From Pseudomonadota bacterium (GTDB taxonomy: Bacteria > Pseudomonadota > Alphaproteobacteria > Rhodobacterales > Rhodobacteraceae): DNA of 64,000 nucleotides. Below the pieces are notes generated by a model. The model ran no database searches and was not told where the DNA came from. It saw only the letters and a list, made by a program, of their open reading frames with translations. How positions within the stretch are numbered: position 1 is the first letter of the stretch; every line of letters starts with the position of its first letter. A program made the translations under genes and the position numbers. Below, piece by piece: positions 23,233 to 32,400 of the stretch. Where the stretch lies: assembly GCA_020161655.1 (NCBI GenBank), contig JAIUPC010000019.1:62001-126000 (forward strand), read 5' to 3'.

Positions 23233-24479
23233 CCCACCACCTCCGCCGTCTCCACCACCGCGTGGAAGAGCACGTCCGCCCCGGCCGCCGCCCATTCCGG
23301 CGAAATCTCCTCGGCCTCGTTGTGGGAAAGCCCGCCCACGCAGGGGCACATGATCATCACCGTGGGCGCCACCCGGTTGATCCAGCAGGCGTCGTGGCCG
23401 GCGCCCGAGATGATGTCCATTTGGGAAAGGCCGAGCCGTTCGGCCGTCCCCCGCACGCGCTTCACCAGCGCGGGATCGAATGTCACCGGATCGAAATGCC
23501 CGACCGCCTCGATCTCGCAGCCCAATCCCAGCTCCGCCGCCACCGCATGCGCCGCCCGCTCGACCTCGCCCCGCATGGTGTCGAGCTTGGCCTGCTCGGG
23601 CGAGCGGATATCGACGGTGAACACCACCTTGCCCGGCAGCACGTTGCGGCTGTTGGGCGAAACTTTGATCTGGCCGACGCCACCCACGGCATTCGGCTGA
23701 TGCGCCATGGCGATCTGCTGGACGCGCTCAAGGATGCGCCCGAGGCCAAGGCTCGCGTTCACCCGCATCGACATCGGCGTGGAGCCGGTGTGTGCCTCTT
23801 TCCCCGTCAGCGTGATTTCCAGCCACCAGAGGCCCTGGCCATGGGTGACGACGCCGATATCCTTGCCCTCGGCCTCAAGGATCGGGCCCTGTTCGATGTG
23901 ATATTCGAACATCGCATGCATCTGCCTTGCGCCGACCTTTTCGTCGCCAACCCAGCCGATCCGTTCCAGTTCCGCACCGAAGACCTTGCCATCAAGGTCG
24001 GTGCGCGCCTTGGCGTAATCCTCGGTATGGATGCCGGCGAAGACGCCCGACGCGAGCATGGCGGGGGCAAACCGCGCGCCCTCCTCGTTGGTCCAGTTCG
24101 TCACGACAACGGGATGCTTCGTCCTGATCCCGAGATCGTTCATGGTGCGCACGACCTCAAGCCCCGCCAGCACGCCGAGCACACCGTCATACTTGCCGCC
24201 CGTCGGCTGGGTATCGAGATGGGAGCCGATATAGACCGGCAGCGCCTTGGGGTCGGTGCCGGCCCGCGTGGCGAACATGTTGCCCATGGTGTCGACGCCC
24301 ATGGAAAGCCCCGCCGCATCGCACCAGCCCTTGAAGAGCGCCCTGCCCTCGGCATCGCTATCGGTCAGCGTCTGGCGGTTGTTGCCACCCGCCACGCCCG
24401 GCCCGATCTTCGCCATTTCCATGAGACTGTCCCAGAGACGCGCGGAATCGATGCGGACGTTGTCGCCGAGTGCGGTCAT
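23229..24479 (-). CDS. M20 family Zn-dependent amidohydrolase (probable beta-ureidopropionase)
   Basis: The 416-residue enzyme belongs to the AllC/HyuC/AmaB amidohydrolase group: GSHLDTQPTGGKYDGVLGVLAGLEV and VTNWTNEEGARF carry metal ligands and the catalytic Glu, EYHIEQGPILEAEG follows, and GAGHDACWINRVAPTVMIMCPC is near the C-terminus. Beside dihydropyrimidinase it most likely cleaves N-carbamoyl-beta-alanine to beta-alanine, CO2 and ammonia. The ATG at 24479 was chosen since the family N-terminus (IDSARLWDSLMEMA) follows. It is the promoter-proximal gene of the operon, and a RutR-like palindrome lies 60 bases upstream. Confidence 0.9.
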   Translation of the reverse strand: MTALGDNVRIDSARLWDSLMEMAKIGPGVAGGNNRQTLTDSDAEGRALFKGWCDAAGLSMGVDTMGNMFATRAGTDPKALPVYIGSHLDTQPTGGKYDGVLGVLAGLEVVRTMNDLGIRTKHPVVVTNWTNEEGARFAPAMLASGVFAGIHTEDYAKARTDLDGKVFGAELERIGWVGDEKVGARQMHAMFEYHIEQGPILEAEGKDIGVVTHGQGLWWLEITLTGKEAHTGSTPMSMRVNASLGLGRILERVQQIAMAHQPNAVGGVGQIKVSPNSRNVLPGKVVFTVDIRSPEQAKLDTMRGEVERAAHAVAAELGLGCEIEAVGHFDPVTFDPALVKRVRGTAERLGLSQMDIISGAGHDACWINRVAPTVMIMCPCVGGLSHNEAEEISPEWAAAGADVLFHAVVETAEVVG

Positions 24480-24538
24480 CTTCCATCTCCCCGGTCGTCC
24501 GTCACAGGGGCCATTGCCCCTTGCGGCGACTCGTTTTC

Positions 24539-24552
24539 TGACCGTATGGTCA
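24539..24552. promoter_or_regulatory. RutR-like operator between the amidohydrolase operon and a TetR gene
   Basis: TGACCGTATGGTCA matches the core of the E. coli RutR consensus (TTGACCA, 2 bases, TGGTCAA) with a single deviation. It sits in the 125-base divergent spacer between the amidohydrolase operon and the first RutR-family regulator, so it could control both. Confidence 0.65.
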
Positions 24553-24604
24553 GGGTTGACAGCATCACAGCCCGCCCCATGGGTCAACGGAATTCTCGGC
24601 ACGG

Positions 24605-25249
24605 ATGACAGCATCAGACCGACCGACGAAAAGGCTTCAGACCCGCCGCCAGAATGAGCAGGCGATCTTGGAAGCTGCCGAGAAAGTCTTCGCTGAGGCC
24701 GGGTTCGGTGGCGCGACGATGCAGCTCATTGCCGACATGGCGGGGCTGCCGAAAGCCAATCTCCATTACTACTTCGCCACCAAGGAAGAGCTTTACCGCA
24801 AGGTCGTCGCCCGCATCTTCGAGATCTGGCTTCACGCTGCCGACACCTTCGACAACGCCCCCGGCCCGGTCGAGGGCATCGGCGCCTATATCGACGCGAA
24901 GATGGATATTTCGCGCCGCCATCCTTTCGGGTCGAAGGTCTGGGCGTCAGAGGTCATGCATGGCGCGCCGGTGATCCAGGACTATCTGGAAACCACGCTC
25001 CGCGAATGGACGGCGGGCCGCATCGCCGCGATCCAGCGCTGGATCGACGAGGGTCGCCTCGCCCCGGTCGATCCCCGGCACCTTCTTTACATGATCTGGG
25101 CCACGACCCAGCATTACGCCGACTTCGGCCACCAGATCGAGACGCTGAACGACGGCAAGCCCTTGAGCGAGAAGCAGTGGAAGGCCGCCAAGGACAGCGT
25201 GAAAGAGATCATCCTGCGCGGGATCGGCGCGGACGCCACTCCCGTCTGA
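24605..25249 (+). CDS. TetR/RutR-family transcriptional regulator (first copy)
   Basis: The 214-residue protein has an N-terminal TetR helix-turn-helix (AEKVFAEAGFGGATMQLIADMAGLPKANLHYYFATKEELY) and a RutR/YcdC-type ligand domain with WATTQHYADFGHQIE. In E. coli RutR the equivalent region binds uracil. The gene is divergent from the pyrimidine operon across a RutR-like palindrome, so it most likely represses that operon and itself. A second, closer RutR homologue lies 1 kb downstream. Confidence 0.85.
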   Translation: MTASDRPTKRLQTRRQNEQAILEAAEKVFAEAGFGGATMQLIADMAGLPKANLHYYFATKEELYRKVVARIFEIWLHAADTFDNAPGPVEGIGAYIDAKMDISRRHPFGSKVWASEVMHGAPVIQDYLETTLREWTAGRIAAIQRWIDEGRLAPVDPRHLLYMIWATTQHYADFGHQIETLNDGKPLSEKQWKAAKDSVKEIILRGIGADATPV

Positions 25250-25325
25250 CCTGACAAAGAGACAAGTTGACCGACGCCCTTCAAAGTAACAACCTTGCGT
25301 CGGAAGACAGGGGACAGGATTTTTC

Positions 25326-26219
25326 GTGCGTCCGGCATATTACCGCCTGCGTGAGCGTCAAGTATTTCACGGCGCACGGGCAAAAGCTCTGTATGAGCTG
25401 ATCGGGTGGCTCTGCCGAAATGACACCGATCTGGTGTTCATGAACTACGGCTATGCCGATCCAGCGGCCGAGGCGGCGGGTGAAACCACCCTCGCCGGGG
25501 CTGAACGCTATTCGGCCTGGCTTTACCATGCCGTCGCAGGGCGGGCGCAGCTGATGGGGCAGCGGGTCCTTGACATCGGCAGCGGTCGGGGCGGCGGGGC
25601 CGCGCATATTCATCGGCATTTTGGGCCACGTGAAACCGTAGGCTGCGACGTGGCGGGGCAGGCCATCGCCTTCTGCAGGCGGGTTCATGGCGCCATTCCG
25701 GGCCTGAGGTTCGTTCAGGCCGATGCCGCCGCCCTGCCCTTCGGCAATGCCGAGTTCGACGCGGTGACGAATGTCGAAAGCGCGCATTGCTACCGAGACC
25801 AGCCGGGCTTCTTCCGGCAGGCCCACCGCGTGCTCCGGCCCGGCGGCAAGCTTCTTCTGGCCGATTTCACGCCGCCCCGCCGCCACCCGGCCGAGGCGCT
25901 GGGGACCTTGGCACTGACCCTCGCCGGGGCGGGCTTCGGCGATATCCGCATCGAGGATGTCACCTCGCGCGTCCTCCACGGGCTCGATGCCGACGATGCG
26001 CGGCGCAGGCGCGAGATCGACGCGCGGTTTCCCATCGGCACAAGGCGGCTGGCGCGGCTCTGGGCCGGGACGCGGGAAAGCTGGATCTACCGCGACTTCG
26101 CCGAAGGCAGGCGCGCCTACTTCATCGTCGAGGCCGTGGCGCAGCCTTTGCGCCCATTGCCGTCGAGCCTGTCGCCCGAGGGCCGGGTTCCGCCCGAACC
26201 CGTCGCGGCAATCGCCTGA
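25326..26219 (+). CDS. Class I SAM-dependent methyltransferase
   Basis: The 297-residue protein carries motif I VLDIGSGRGGGAAH (about residues 80-93), an acidic motif II region (TVGCDVAG), ADAAALPFGNAEFDAVTNVESAHCY and motif RVLRPGGKLLLADFTPP. These are typical of small-molecule C/O-methyltransferases related to ubiquinone or polyketide methylases. The start is a GTG at 25326 with CAGGA upstream. It lies between the two RutR-family genes, but no obvious substrate in pyrimidine breakdown calls for methylation, so its role is open. Confidence 0.85.
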   Translation: MRPAYYRLRERQVFHGARAKALYELIGWLCRNDTDLVFMNYGYADPAAEAAGETTLAGAERYSAWLYHAVAGRAQLMGQRVLDIGSGRGGGAAHIHRHFGPRETVGCDVAGQAIAFCRRVHGAIPGLRFVQADAAALPFGNAEFDAVTNVESAHCYRDQPGFFRQAHRVLRPGGKLLLADFTPPRRHPAEALGTLALTLAGAGFGDIRIEDVTSRVLHGLDADDARRRREIDARFPIGTRRLARLWAGTRESWIYRDFAEGRRAYFIVEAVAQPLRPLPSSLSPEGRVPPEPVAAIA

Positions 26220-26240
26220 CGACCAGTACCATCTGGCGAT

Positions 26241-26257
26241 TTGACCATCTGGTAGAA
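26241..26257. promoter_or_regulatory. RutR-like operator upstream of rutR
   Basis: TTGACCATCTGGTAGAA matches TTGACCA, 2 bases, TGGT of the RutR consensus exactly on the left arm and core, with a diverged right end. It lies 40 bases before the rutR start, so autoregulation is likely. Confidence 0.6.
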
Positions 26258-26296
26258 ATTGCGCACACTGACCGCAAGGAAGGCCGGAGGGACAGA

Positions 26297-26917
26297 ATGG
26301 CAGCGGGGCAGCAAAAGACGCGCACGACACGCATTCAGGCCCGCAACCGCGAGGCGATCCTTACCGCCGCACTTGAGGTCTTTTCGACCTTCGGGTTCCG
26401 GGGTTCCACGCTTGACCAGATCGCCGAGGTCGCGGGCCTCTCAAAGCCGAACATGCTTTACTACTTCGGCTCCAAGGATGCGATCCATGCGGAGCTTCTG
26501 GCCGGCCTTCTCGATACCTGGCTCGACCCCTTGCGCGCGCTCGACCCCGAGGGCGACCCGGTGGCCGAGATCATCGCCTATGTCCACCGCAAGCTTGAGA
26601 TCAGCCGGCTATACCCCCGCGAAAGCCGGCTCTTCGCCAATGAGATCCTGCAAGGCGCGCCGCGGATCATGGCGGCCCTTGCGGGCGAGCTGAAGGAGCT
26701 TGTCGATGAAAAGGCCGCGGTCCTGAAGCTATGGGCGGATGCGGGGCGCATTGCCCCCTTGCCGCCGCATCACCTCATCTTCTCGATCTGGGCGCTGACC
26801 CAGCATTACGCCGATTTCGACGTACAGGTGCGCGCGGTTCTGGGCGAAGGCCACGATCCCTTCGCCGAGGCCGACGCCTTCCTAGACACCTTGTTCCGCA
26901 AGCTCCTCGCCCCCTGA
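26297..26917 (+). CDS. rutR: RutR-type transcriptional regulator
   Basis: The 206-residue protein closely follows E. coli RutR in layout: ALEVFSTFGFRGSTLDQIAEVAGLSKPNMLYYFGSKDAI for the DNA-binding domain, then YVHRKLEISRLYPRESRLFANEILQGAP and HLIFSIWALTQHYADFDVQV, the uracil-pocket region. RutR senses uracil or thymine and controls pyrimidine and purine metabolism. Palindromes of the RutR type occur upstream of this gene, of preT and of the amidohydrolase operon, so it probably coordinates the whole block. Confidence 0.85.
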   Translation: MAAGQQKTRTTRIQARNREAILTAALEVFSTFGFRGSTLDQIAEVAGLSKPNMLYYFGSKDAIHAELLAGLLDTWLDPLRALDPEGDPVAEIIAYVHRKLEISRLYPRESRLFANEILQGAPRIMAALAGELKELVDEKAAVLKLWADAGRIAPLPPHHLIFSIWALTQHYADFDVQVRAVLGEGHDPFAEADAFLDTLFRKLLAP

Positions 26918-26924
26918 CAAAGGA

Positions 26925-26991
26925 CCGCCCCGACGCCAGGGAGGGATCGTCGGGGCGGGTATTCGGGCGCGGGCCGGTTCAACCCGCGCCC
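26925..26991. terminator. Two GC hairpins between convergent rutR and preA
   Basis: An 11-bp perfect stem (CCGCCCCGACG at 26925-26935 with 26948-26958) is followed by a 9-bp stem (26965-26973 with 26983-26991). Neither has a long T run, so they are weaker than classical terminators, but their place between convergent genes fits a bidirectional stop. Confidence 0.55.
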
Positions 26992-27011
26992 CAGTTGGCT
27001 TTGGCGCGGGC

Positions 27012-28313
27012 CTATTCGGCGGCCTGCGCCATCGGGTTATTGGGATGGGTCGTCCAGTTGGCATAGTCGCCGACGGTCTTGCCCGTCCGGGGATCAACCT
27101 CGCCTTTCGCCAGGGGCCGCATGGTGATGCAGCTTTCGACCGGGCAGACGTCGATGCAGAGGTTGCAGGCGACGCATTCGTCATCCTTCACCGTGAAGGT
27201 CCGGTTGGCGGACATGGCGATGGCCTGATGGCTGGTATCCTCGCAGGCGGCATAGCAGCGGCCGCATTTGATGCAGAGGTCCTGGTCGATCTGGGCCTTG
27301 GTCACGTAGTTGAGGTTGAGCTGGTTCCAGTCGGTGACATTCGGCACCGCGCGGCCAACGATCTCAGACGTATCGGTGAACCCCTTCTGGTCCATGTATT
27401 CCGACAGGCCAGAAATCATCTCCTGCACGACCTTGAAGCCGTAGGTCATGGCGGCGGTGCAGACCTGCACATTGCCGCAGCCAAGCGCCATGAACTCCGC
27501 AGCATCGCGCCATGTCGTCACGCCGCCGATGCCGGAGATGGGCATGCCACGGGTGGCCGCACCGCGCGCGATCTCGGACACCATCGAAAGCGCAATGGGC
27601 TTCACCGCCGGGCCGCAATAGCCGCCATGCGCACCCTTGCCGTCGATGGTCGGTTCCGGCGCGAAGTCGTCGAGATTGACCGAGGTGATCGAATTGATGG
27701 TGTTGATGAGGCTGACCGCATCGGCGCCACCTCGCTTTGCCGCTTCCGCCGGTTTCCTCACATCGGTGATGTTGGGCGTCAGTTTGACGATGCAGGGCAT
27801 CCGGCTGTGCTGCTTCACCCAGCGCGTCACCATCTCGATATACTCCGGCACCTGACCGACGGCAGAGCCCATGCCCCGCTCGCTCATCCCGTGCGGGCAG
27901 CCGAAGTTAAGTTCCACCCCGTCGGCTTCGGTATCCTCTATGGCTTTCAGGATCGCCTTCCAGCTTTCCTCGTCGCAGGGCACCATCAGCGAGATGATCA
28001 GCGCCCGATCCTTGTAGTCGCGCTTCACGGACTTGATCTCGCGCAGGTTCACCTCAAGCGGACGGTCGGTGATAAGCTCGATGTTGTTGAGGCCGAGAAG
28101 CCTGCGGTCCGCGCCCCAGATGGCACCGTAGCGCGGGCCGTTGACGTTGACGACGGGCGGCCCTTCGGAACCGAGCGTCTTCCAGACGACCCCGCCCCAG
28201 CCCGCCTCGTAGGCGCGCCGGACGTTGTATTCCTTGTCCGTCGGCGGGGCCGAGGCCAGCCAGAAGGGGTTCGGGCTTTTGATGCCGATGAAGTTGGTGG
28301 TCAGATTTGCCAT
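27012..28313 (-). CDS. preA: NAD-dependent dihydropyrimidine dehydrogenase subunit PreA
   Basis: The 433-residue protein combines a dihydroorotate dehydrogenase-like FMN barrel (FIGIKSPNPFWLASAPPTDKEYNVRRAYEAGWGG, later KLTPNITDV and GYCGPAVKPIALSMV, whose Cys is in the active-site loop) with a C-terminal ferredoxin module holding two 4Fe-4S motifs (CIKCGRCYAAC and CVACNLCIDVCPVESC). With PreT it reduces uracil or thymine to the dihydro form using NADH. It follows preT in one operon after a 25-base gap. Confidence 0.95.
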   Translation of the reverse strand: MANLTTNFIGIKSPNPFWLASAPPTDKEYNVRRAYEAGWGGVVWKTLGSEGPPVVNVNGPRYGAIWGADRRLLGLNNIELITDRPLEVNLREIKSVKRDYKDRALIISLMVPCDEESWKAILKAIEDTEADGVELNFGCPHGMSERGMGSAVGQVPEYIEMVTRWVKQHSRMPCIVKLTPNITDVRKPAEAAKRGGADAVSLINTINSITSVNLDDFAPEPTIDGKGAHGGYCGPAVKPIALSMVSEIARGAATRGMPISGIGGVTTWRDAAEFMALGCGNVQVCTAAMTYGFKVVQEMISGLSEYMDQKGFTDTSEIVGRAVPNVTDWNQLNLNYVTKAQIDQDLCIKCGRCYAACEDTSHQAIAMSANRTFTVKDDECVACNLCIDVCPVESCITMRPLAKGEVDPRTGKTVGDYANWTTHPNNPMAQAAE

Positions 28314-28338
28314 TGATGTTCCTCCCGTAGGGCGGGCC

Positions 28339-29682
28339 TCAGCCCGCCGCCCCCATCAGGCTCGCATGAATATCCTCTGCCGCATCGCGGCCTTCGGCGA
28401 CGGCGGTGACGGTCAGGTCCTCGCCGCCCGAGGCACAGTCGCCGGCCGCCCAGACGCCCTTGATCGACGTGCGGCCCGCGCCGTCCACGGCGATCTTGCC
28501 ACCCTCGATCTTCAGCCCTTCGGGTGTGCCCGTCAGCGTCTGGCCGATGGCCTTCATCACCTGGTCGGCCCTTACGCGGAAGGTCTCATCCTTCAGCTTC
28601 AGCCCATCGGGGCCGCTTTCCGTATAGGCGAACTCGACCTCGGCCACACCGCCATTGCCATGGACCTTCACCGGGGCCGCATTGTGGATGATGCGGACGC
28701 CGACTGAGGAAGCGTGTTCCTGTTCGTAGTCCGAGGCGCTCATCTGCGCCTGATCGCGGCGGTAGACGATAGTGACGTTTTCGGCGCCGAGAAGTTTCGA
28801 CTGCACGGCGGCATCCACCGCCGTCATGCCGCCGCCAATCACCACCACGTCGCGACCGACATTCAGCCGGGCCTTGTCGCCTTCCTGCCTGAGGTCGGCG
28901 ATGAAATCGACAGCGTTGAGCACGTTATCCAGCGCCTCGCCTTCCGCCCGCAGCGCATTCACGCCGGCCAGACCGATCGCCAGCACCACGGCGTCATGGT
29001 CCTTGCGCAGACCGTCGAGCGTCAGCCCCTTGCCGATGGCCTTGCCCGTCTCGACCCGTATTCCGCCGATCTTCAGAAGCCAGGCCACCTCTTCGGCGGC
29101 GAAATCCCCCGGGGCCTTGTAGCTGGCGATGCCGTATTCGTTAAGGCCGCCGGCCTTCTTCCTCGCATCATAGACCACAACGTCATTGCCCTTCATCGCC
29201 AGCCGGTGCGCCGCCGCGAGGCCCGCCGGCCCGGCGCCGACAACGGCAACCGTCTTGCCGGTCGCCTTGGCGCGGACGAAGGGATGGACGCCCTTCGCCA
29301 TCAGCGTGTCGGTGGCGAAGCGCTGGAGGCGCCCGATCTCGACCGGTTTGCCTTCCGCCACCTCGCGCACGCAGACCTCTTCGCAAAGCTGTTCGGTCGG
29401 GCAGACGCGGGCGCACATGCCGCCGAGGATGTTCTGCGAAAAGATCGTCTTCGCCGCCGCCTCCGGCGTGCCGGTGGAGATCTGGCGGATGAAGAGCGGA
29501 ATGTCGATCGAGGTCGGACAGGCCGTCATGCAGGGCGCATCGTGGCAGAAATAGCAGCGATCCGAAGCCACTCGCGCCTCATGCGGCTCAAGCCGTGGGG
29601 CGATGTCGGAAAAATTCTCGGCCAGAACCTCGGCCGCAAGCCGCCCTGCGGCGATGCCGGGCGTCAGGGGTGAATGAGTCAA
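28339..29682 (-). CDS. preT: NAD-dependent dihydropyrimidine dehydrogenase subunit PreT
   Basis: The ~447-residue protein has an N-terminal Fe-S domain (CYFCHDAPCMTACPTSIDIP and CARVCPTEQLCEEVC), an FAD-binding motif VVGAGPAGLAAAHRL and a second nucleotide-binding motif VVIGGGMTAVDAA. It passes NADH electrons to PreA. A TTG start at 29682 is preferred because GGGAGG lies 6 bases upstream and PreT relatives begin with the PLTPGIAAGRL segment. The alternative ATG at 29730 would abut the operator. A RutR-like palindrome is 51 bases upstream of the TTG. Confidence 0.93.
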   Translation of the reverse strand: MTHSPLTPGIAAGRLAAEVLAENFSDIAPRLEPHEARVASDRCYFCHDAPCMTACPTSIDIPLFIRQISTGTPEAAAKTIFSQNILGGMCARVCPTEQLCEEVCVREVAEGKPVEIGRLQRFATDTLMAKGVHPFVRAKATGKTVAVVGAGPAGLAAAHRLAMKGNDVVVYDARKKAGGLNEYGIASYKAPGDFAAEEVAWLLKIGGIRVETGKAIGKGLTLDGLRKDHDAVVLAIGLAGVNALRAEGEALDNVLNAVDFIADLRQEGDKARLNVGRDVVVIGGGMTAVDAAVQSKLLGAENVTIVYRRDQAQMSASDYEQEHASSVGVRIIHNAAPVKVHGNGGVAEVEFAYTESGPDGLKLKDETFRVRADQVMKAIGQTLTGTPEGLKIEGGKIAVDGAGRTSIKGVWAAGDCASGGEDLTVTAVAEGRDAAEDIHASLMGAAG

Positions 29683-29732
29683 TTGCGCCTCCCTGGCTTG
29701 TCGTTGGGGAAAGGCTGCACCCGATTCCATTT

Positions 29733-29748
29733 TTTATCAACTGGTAAA
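29733..29748. promoter_or_regulatory. RutR-like operator upstream of preTA
   Basis: TTTATCAACTGGTAAA is a palindrome with one mismatch around a 2-base centre (TTTATCA, AC, TGGTAAA) and shares the CA-NN-TGGT core of the other two sites. It precedes preT and lies about 150 bases from the divergent accB. Confidence 0.5.
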
Positions 29749-29896
29749 TTTATGGACCGCATCACATGCCGGTGCCGCATTGAATCGAGGCCGCTTTTCG
29801 CTTCTTTCCTCATCGCTTCCTACCGCGTATAAGCCGAAGGGACAGGCCGAGATCCGCAGGTAAAGACGGATGGCAACCAAGAACGCCGAGGACGGA

Positions 29897-30391
29897 ATGA
29901 CCAAACCCCAGCATGACAGCGACGTGGCCTTCATCGAGGCTCTGGCCGAACTTCTGAACAAGAGCGGCCTCGCCGAATTGAGCGTGAAGCGCGAATATGG
30001 CGAGCATGACAGCCTGAACGTCCGGGTGACGAAATACGCCCCCGTCGTTGCGGCACCGGCGGCGCCGGCGGCCCCTGCAGCACCCGCAGCCTCCGCAGCG
30101 CCGGCGGCCCCGGCAGCCGCCGCTCCGGTGGCAACAGACAGTGATCCGGCCAAGCATCCCGGCGCCGTCACCTCGCCCATGGTCGGCACGGTCTACCTTT
30201 CGGCCGAACCGGGTGCGGATCCCTTCATCAGCATCGGCGCCACCGTGAAGGAAGGCCAGACCGTCCTTATCGTCGAGGCGATGAAGACCATGAACCACAT
30301 CCCCGCGCCCCGGGCCGGGACGGTGAAGCGCATCCTGGTCGAGGATGGCAGCCCCGTGGAATACGGCGCGCCGCTTCTCATCATCGAGTGA
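29897..30391 (+). CDS. accB: Acetyl-CoA carboxylase biotin carboxyl carrier protein
   Basis: The 164-residue protein has the AccB plan: an N-terminal domain ([27 protein letters not shown]), a Pro/Ala-rich linker around residues 52-85, and a biotinyl domain with VEAMKTMN, where the Lys is biotinylated. It carries carboxyl groups for the first step of fatty acid synthesis. ATG 29897 has GAGGACGG just upstream; an ATG at 29870 would add nine residues. It is followed by accC after 7 bases. Confidence 0.93.
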   Translation: MTKPQHDSDVAFIEALAELLNKSGLAELSVKREYGEHDSLNVRVTKYAPVVAAPAAPAAPAAPAASAAPAAPAAAAPVATDSDPAKHPGAVTSPMVGTVYLSAEPGADPFISIGATVKEGQTVLIVEAMKTMNHIPAPRAGTVKRILVEDGSPVEYGAPLLIIE

Positions 30392-30398
30392 GGGCGAG

Positions 30399-31745
30399 AT
30401 GTTCCAGAAAATCCTGATCGCCAACCGCGGCGAGATCGCCCTTCGGGTCGTCCGCGCCTGCCGCGAGATGGGCATCCTCTCGGTCGCGGTGCATTCGACG
30501 GCGGATGCCGACGCCATGCATGTGCGGATGGCCGACGAAAGCGTCTGCATCGGGCCGAACCCCTCGGCCCAAAGCTATCTTTCGATCCCCGCCATCATCT
30601 CGGCCTGCGAGATCACCGGCGCCGAGGCGATCCACCCCGGCTACGGCTTTCTTTCGGAAAACGCCAACTTCGTGCAGGCGCTGGAAGACCACGGCATCAC
30701 GTTCATCGGCCCGACAGCGGAACATATCCGCATCATGGGCGACAAGATCACCGCCAAGGAGACCGCGAAAAGCCTCGGGATTCCGGTGGTTCCCGGTTCC
30801 GACGGCGGCGTGCCGGATTTCGGCAGCGCCAAGGTGGTAGCGAAGGAAATCGGCTATCCGGTCATCATCAAGGCCACCGCCGGCGGCGGCGGGCGCGGCA
30901 TGAAGGTGGCCCGCGACGAGAGCGAGCTGGAGATCGCCTTCCGCACAGCGCGGAGCGAGGCCAAGGCCGCCTTCGGCAATGACGAGGTCTATATGGAGAA
31001 GTATCTCCAGAAGCCGCGTCACATCGAGATCCAGGTCTTCGGCGACGGCAAGGGCAAGGCGGTCCATTTGGGCGAACGCGACTGTTCCTTGCAGCGCCGC
31101 CACCAGAAGGTGCTGGAAGAAGCGCCCGGCCCGGTCATCACGCCGGAACAACGGGCAAAGATCGGCAAGATCTGCGCCGACGCGGTGGCGAAGATCAACT
31201 ACATCGGCGCCGGCACGATCGAGTTCCTTTTCGAGGATGGCGAGTTCTTCTTCATCGAGATGAACACCCGGCTTCAGGTCGAACATCCGGTGACCGAAGC
31301 CATCTTCGGCGTCGACCTCGTGCGCGAACAGATCCGCGTCGCCGCCGGCCTGCCGATGGAGTTCACGCAAGAGAAGCTGAAGATCCGCGGCCATTCGATC
31401 GAGGTCCGGATCAACGCCGAACGGCTGCCGAACTTCGCGCCCTGCCCCGGCAAGATCACCCAGTACCACGCACCGGGCGGGCTTGGCGTCAGGATCGATT
31501 CCGCGCTTTATGACGGCTATTCGATCCCGCCCTATTACGACAGCCTGATCGGCAAGCTCATCGTCCACGGCCGCGACCGGCCCGAGGCGCTGGCACGGCT
31601 GAAGCGGGCCTTGGGCGAGTTGATCGTGGACGGGATCGACACCACGGTTCCGCTCTTCCACGCGCTTCTCGACGAGCCGGACATCCAGTCCGGCAGCTAT
31701 TCCATCCACTGGCTGGAAAAGTGGCTGTCGGCGCGCTTCGGTTGA
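30399..31745 (+). CDS. accC: Acetyl-CoA carboxylase biotin carboxylase subunit
   Basis: The 448-residue enzyme has normal AccC length and motifs: [37 protein letters not shown], the glycine-rich ATP loop [13 protein letters not shown], the HIEIQVFGD strand, and [14 protein letters not shown] with metal-binding Glu and catalytic Arg. It carboxylates biotin on AccB using ATP and bicarbonate. accB-accC is a conserved operon. The transferase genes accA and accD are not in the window. Confidence 0.97.
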   Translation: MFQKILIANRGEIALRVVRACREMGILSVAVHSTADADAMHVRMADESVCIGPNPSAQSYLSIPAIISACEITGAEAIHPGYGFLSENANFVQALEDHGITFIGPTAEHIRIMGDKITAKETAKSLGIPVVPGSDGGVPDFGSAKVVAKEIGYPVIIKATAGGGGRGMKVARDESELEIAFRTARSEAKAAFGNDEVYMEKYLQKPRHIEIQVFGDGKGKAVHLGERDCSLQRRHQKVLEEAPGPVITPEQRAKIGKICADAVAKINYIGAGTIEFLFEDGEFFFIEMNTRLQVEHPVTEAIFGVDLVREQIRVAAGLPMEFTQEKLKIRGHSIEVRINAERLPNFAPCPGKITQYHAPGGLGVRIDSALYDGYSIPPYYDSLIGKLIVHGRDRPEALARLKRALGELIVDGIDTTVPLFHALLDEPDIQSGSYSIHWLEKWLSARFG

Positions 31746-31770
31746 GGATCATGTTACACCGGGGTCAGGG

Positions 31771-32400
31771 ATGCTGACCCCGGAGCTCATGCTGACCGGC
31801 TACGCCAAGGGCATCTTCCCGATGGCCGAGGCGCGCGACACTGAGACCCTGCATTGGGTCGACCCACAGCGGCGTGGCATTTTCGAACTGGACAATTTCC
31901 ACATTTCGCGGAGCCTTAGGCAGGCGGTCCTGCGAAGAAATTACACTATTCGAACAAATTCGGCCTTCATGGAGGTCGTCCAGCGCTGCGCCGCCCGGCC
32001 CGAGACCTGGATCAACGCGCCGCTCTTCGCGCTTTACGACGAAATCCACGCCATGGGTCACGCCCACAGCCTCGAAGTCTGGCAGGACGGGGAGCTGACC
32101 GGTGGCGTCTTCGGCATCAGCCTCGGCGCCGCCTATTTCGGTGAAAGCATGTTTTCGGCACGCCCGGATACGTCGAAGATCGCGTTGGCCTATCTTGTGG
32201 ACCGGCTGACGCAAGGCGGCTTCCGGCTTTTCGATACGCAGTTCCTGACGCCGCATCTCGCCTCGCTCGGCGCCGTCGAGATTCCGCGCGCGGAGTACCG
32301 CAAGCGGCTGGCCGCGGCCCTGCCGCTCGATGCCGATTTCACGCTGCCGGAAACGCCGCTGCCTCAGCTGCTCATGCAGCGCAGAAGCCAGACGTCATAG
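31771..32400 (+). CDS. aat: Leucyl/phenylalanyl-tRNA--protein transferase
   Basis: The 209-residue enzyme has the Aat core: LMLTGYAKGIFPMAEARDTETLHWVDPQRRGIF, then HAHSLEVWQDGELTGGVFGISLGAAYFGESMFS and LFDTQFLTPHLASLGAVEIPR. It adds Leu or Phe to N-terminal Lys/Arg of proteins, marking them for ClpAP. The gene lies 25 bases after accC on the same strand and overlaps the convergent DUF2155 gene by 37 bases. It is slightly short but complete. Confidence 0.96.
   Translation: MLTPELMLTGYAKGIFPMAEARDTETLHWVDPQRRGIFELDNFHISRSLRQAVLRRNYTIRTNSAFMEVVQRCAARPETWINAPLFALYDEIHAMGHAHSLEVWQDGELTGGVFGISLGAAYFGESMFSARPDTSKIALAYLVDRLTQGGFRLFDTQFLTPHLASLGAVEIPRAEYRKRLAAALPLDADFTLPETPLPQLLMQRRSQTS

Noticed and set aside
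27012-29682. Glutamate synthase small-subunit-like identity for the preT product
   Set aside because: The Fe-S/FAD plan is shared, but the adjacent dihydroorotate dehydrogenase-ferredoxin gene and RutR-like sites fit PreT/PreA.
29737-30189. Minus-strand 150-codon frame opposite accB with an Ala-rich stretch
   Set aside because: It is the complement of the Pro/Ala linker of accB and contains no other support.
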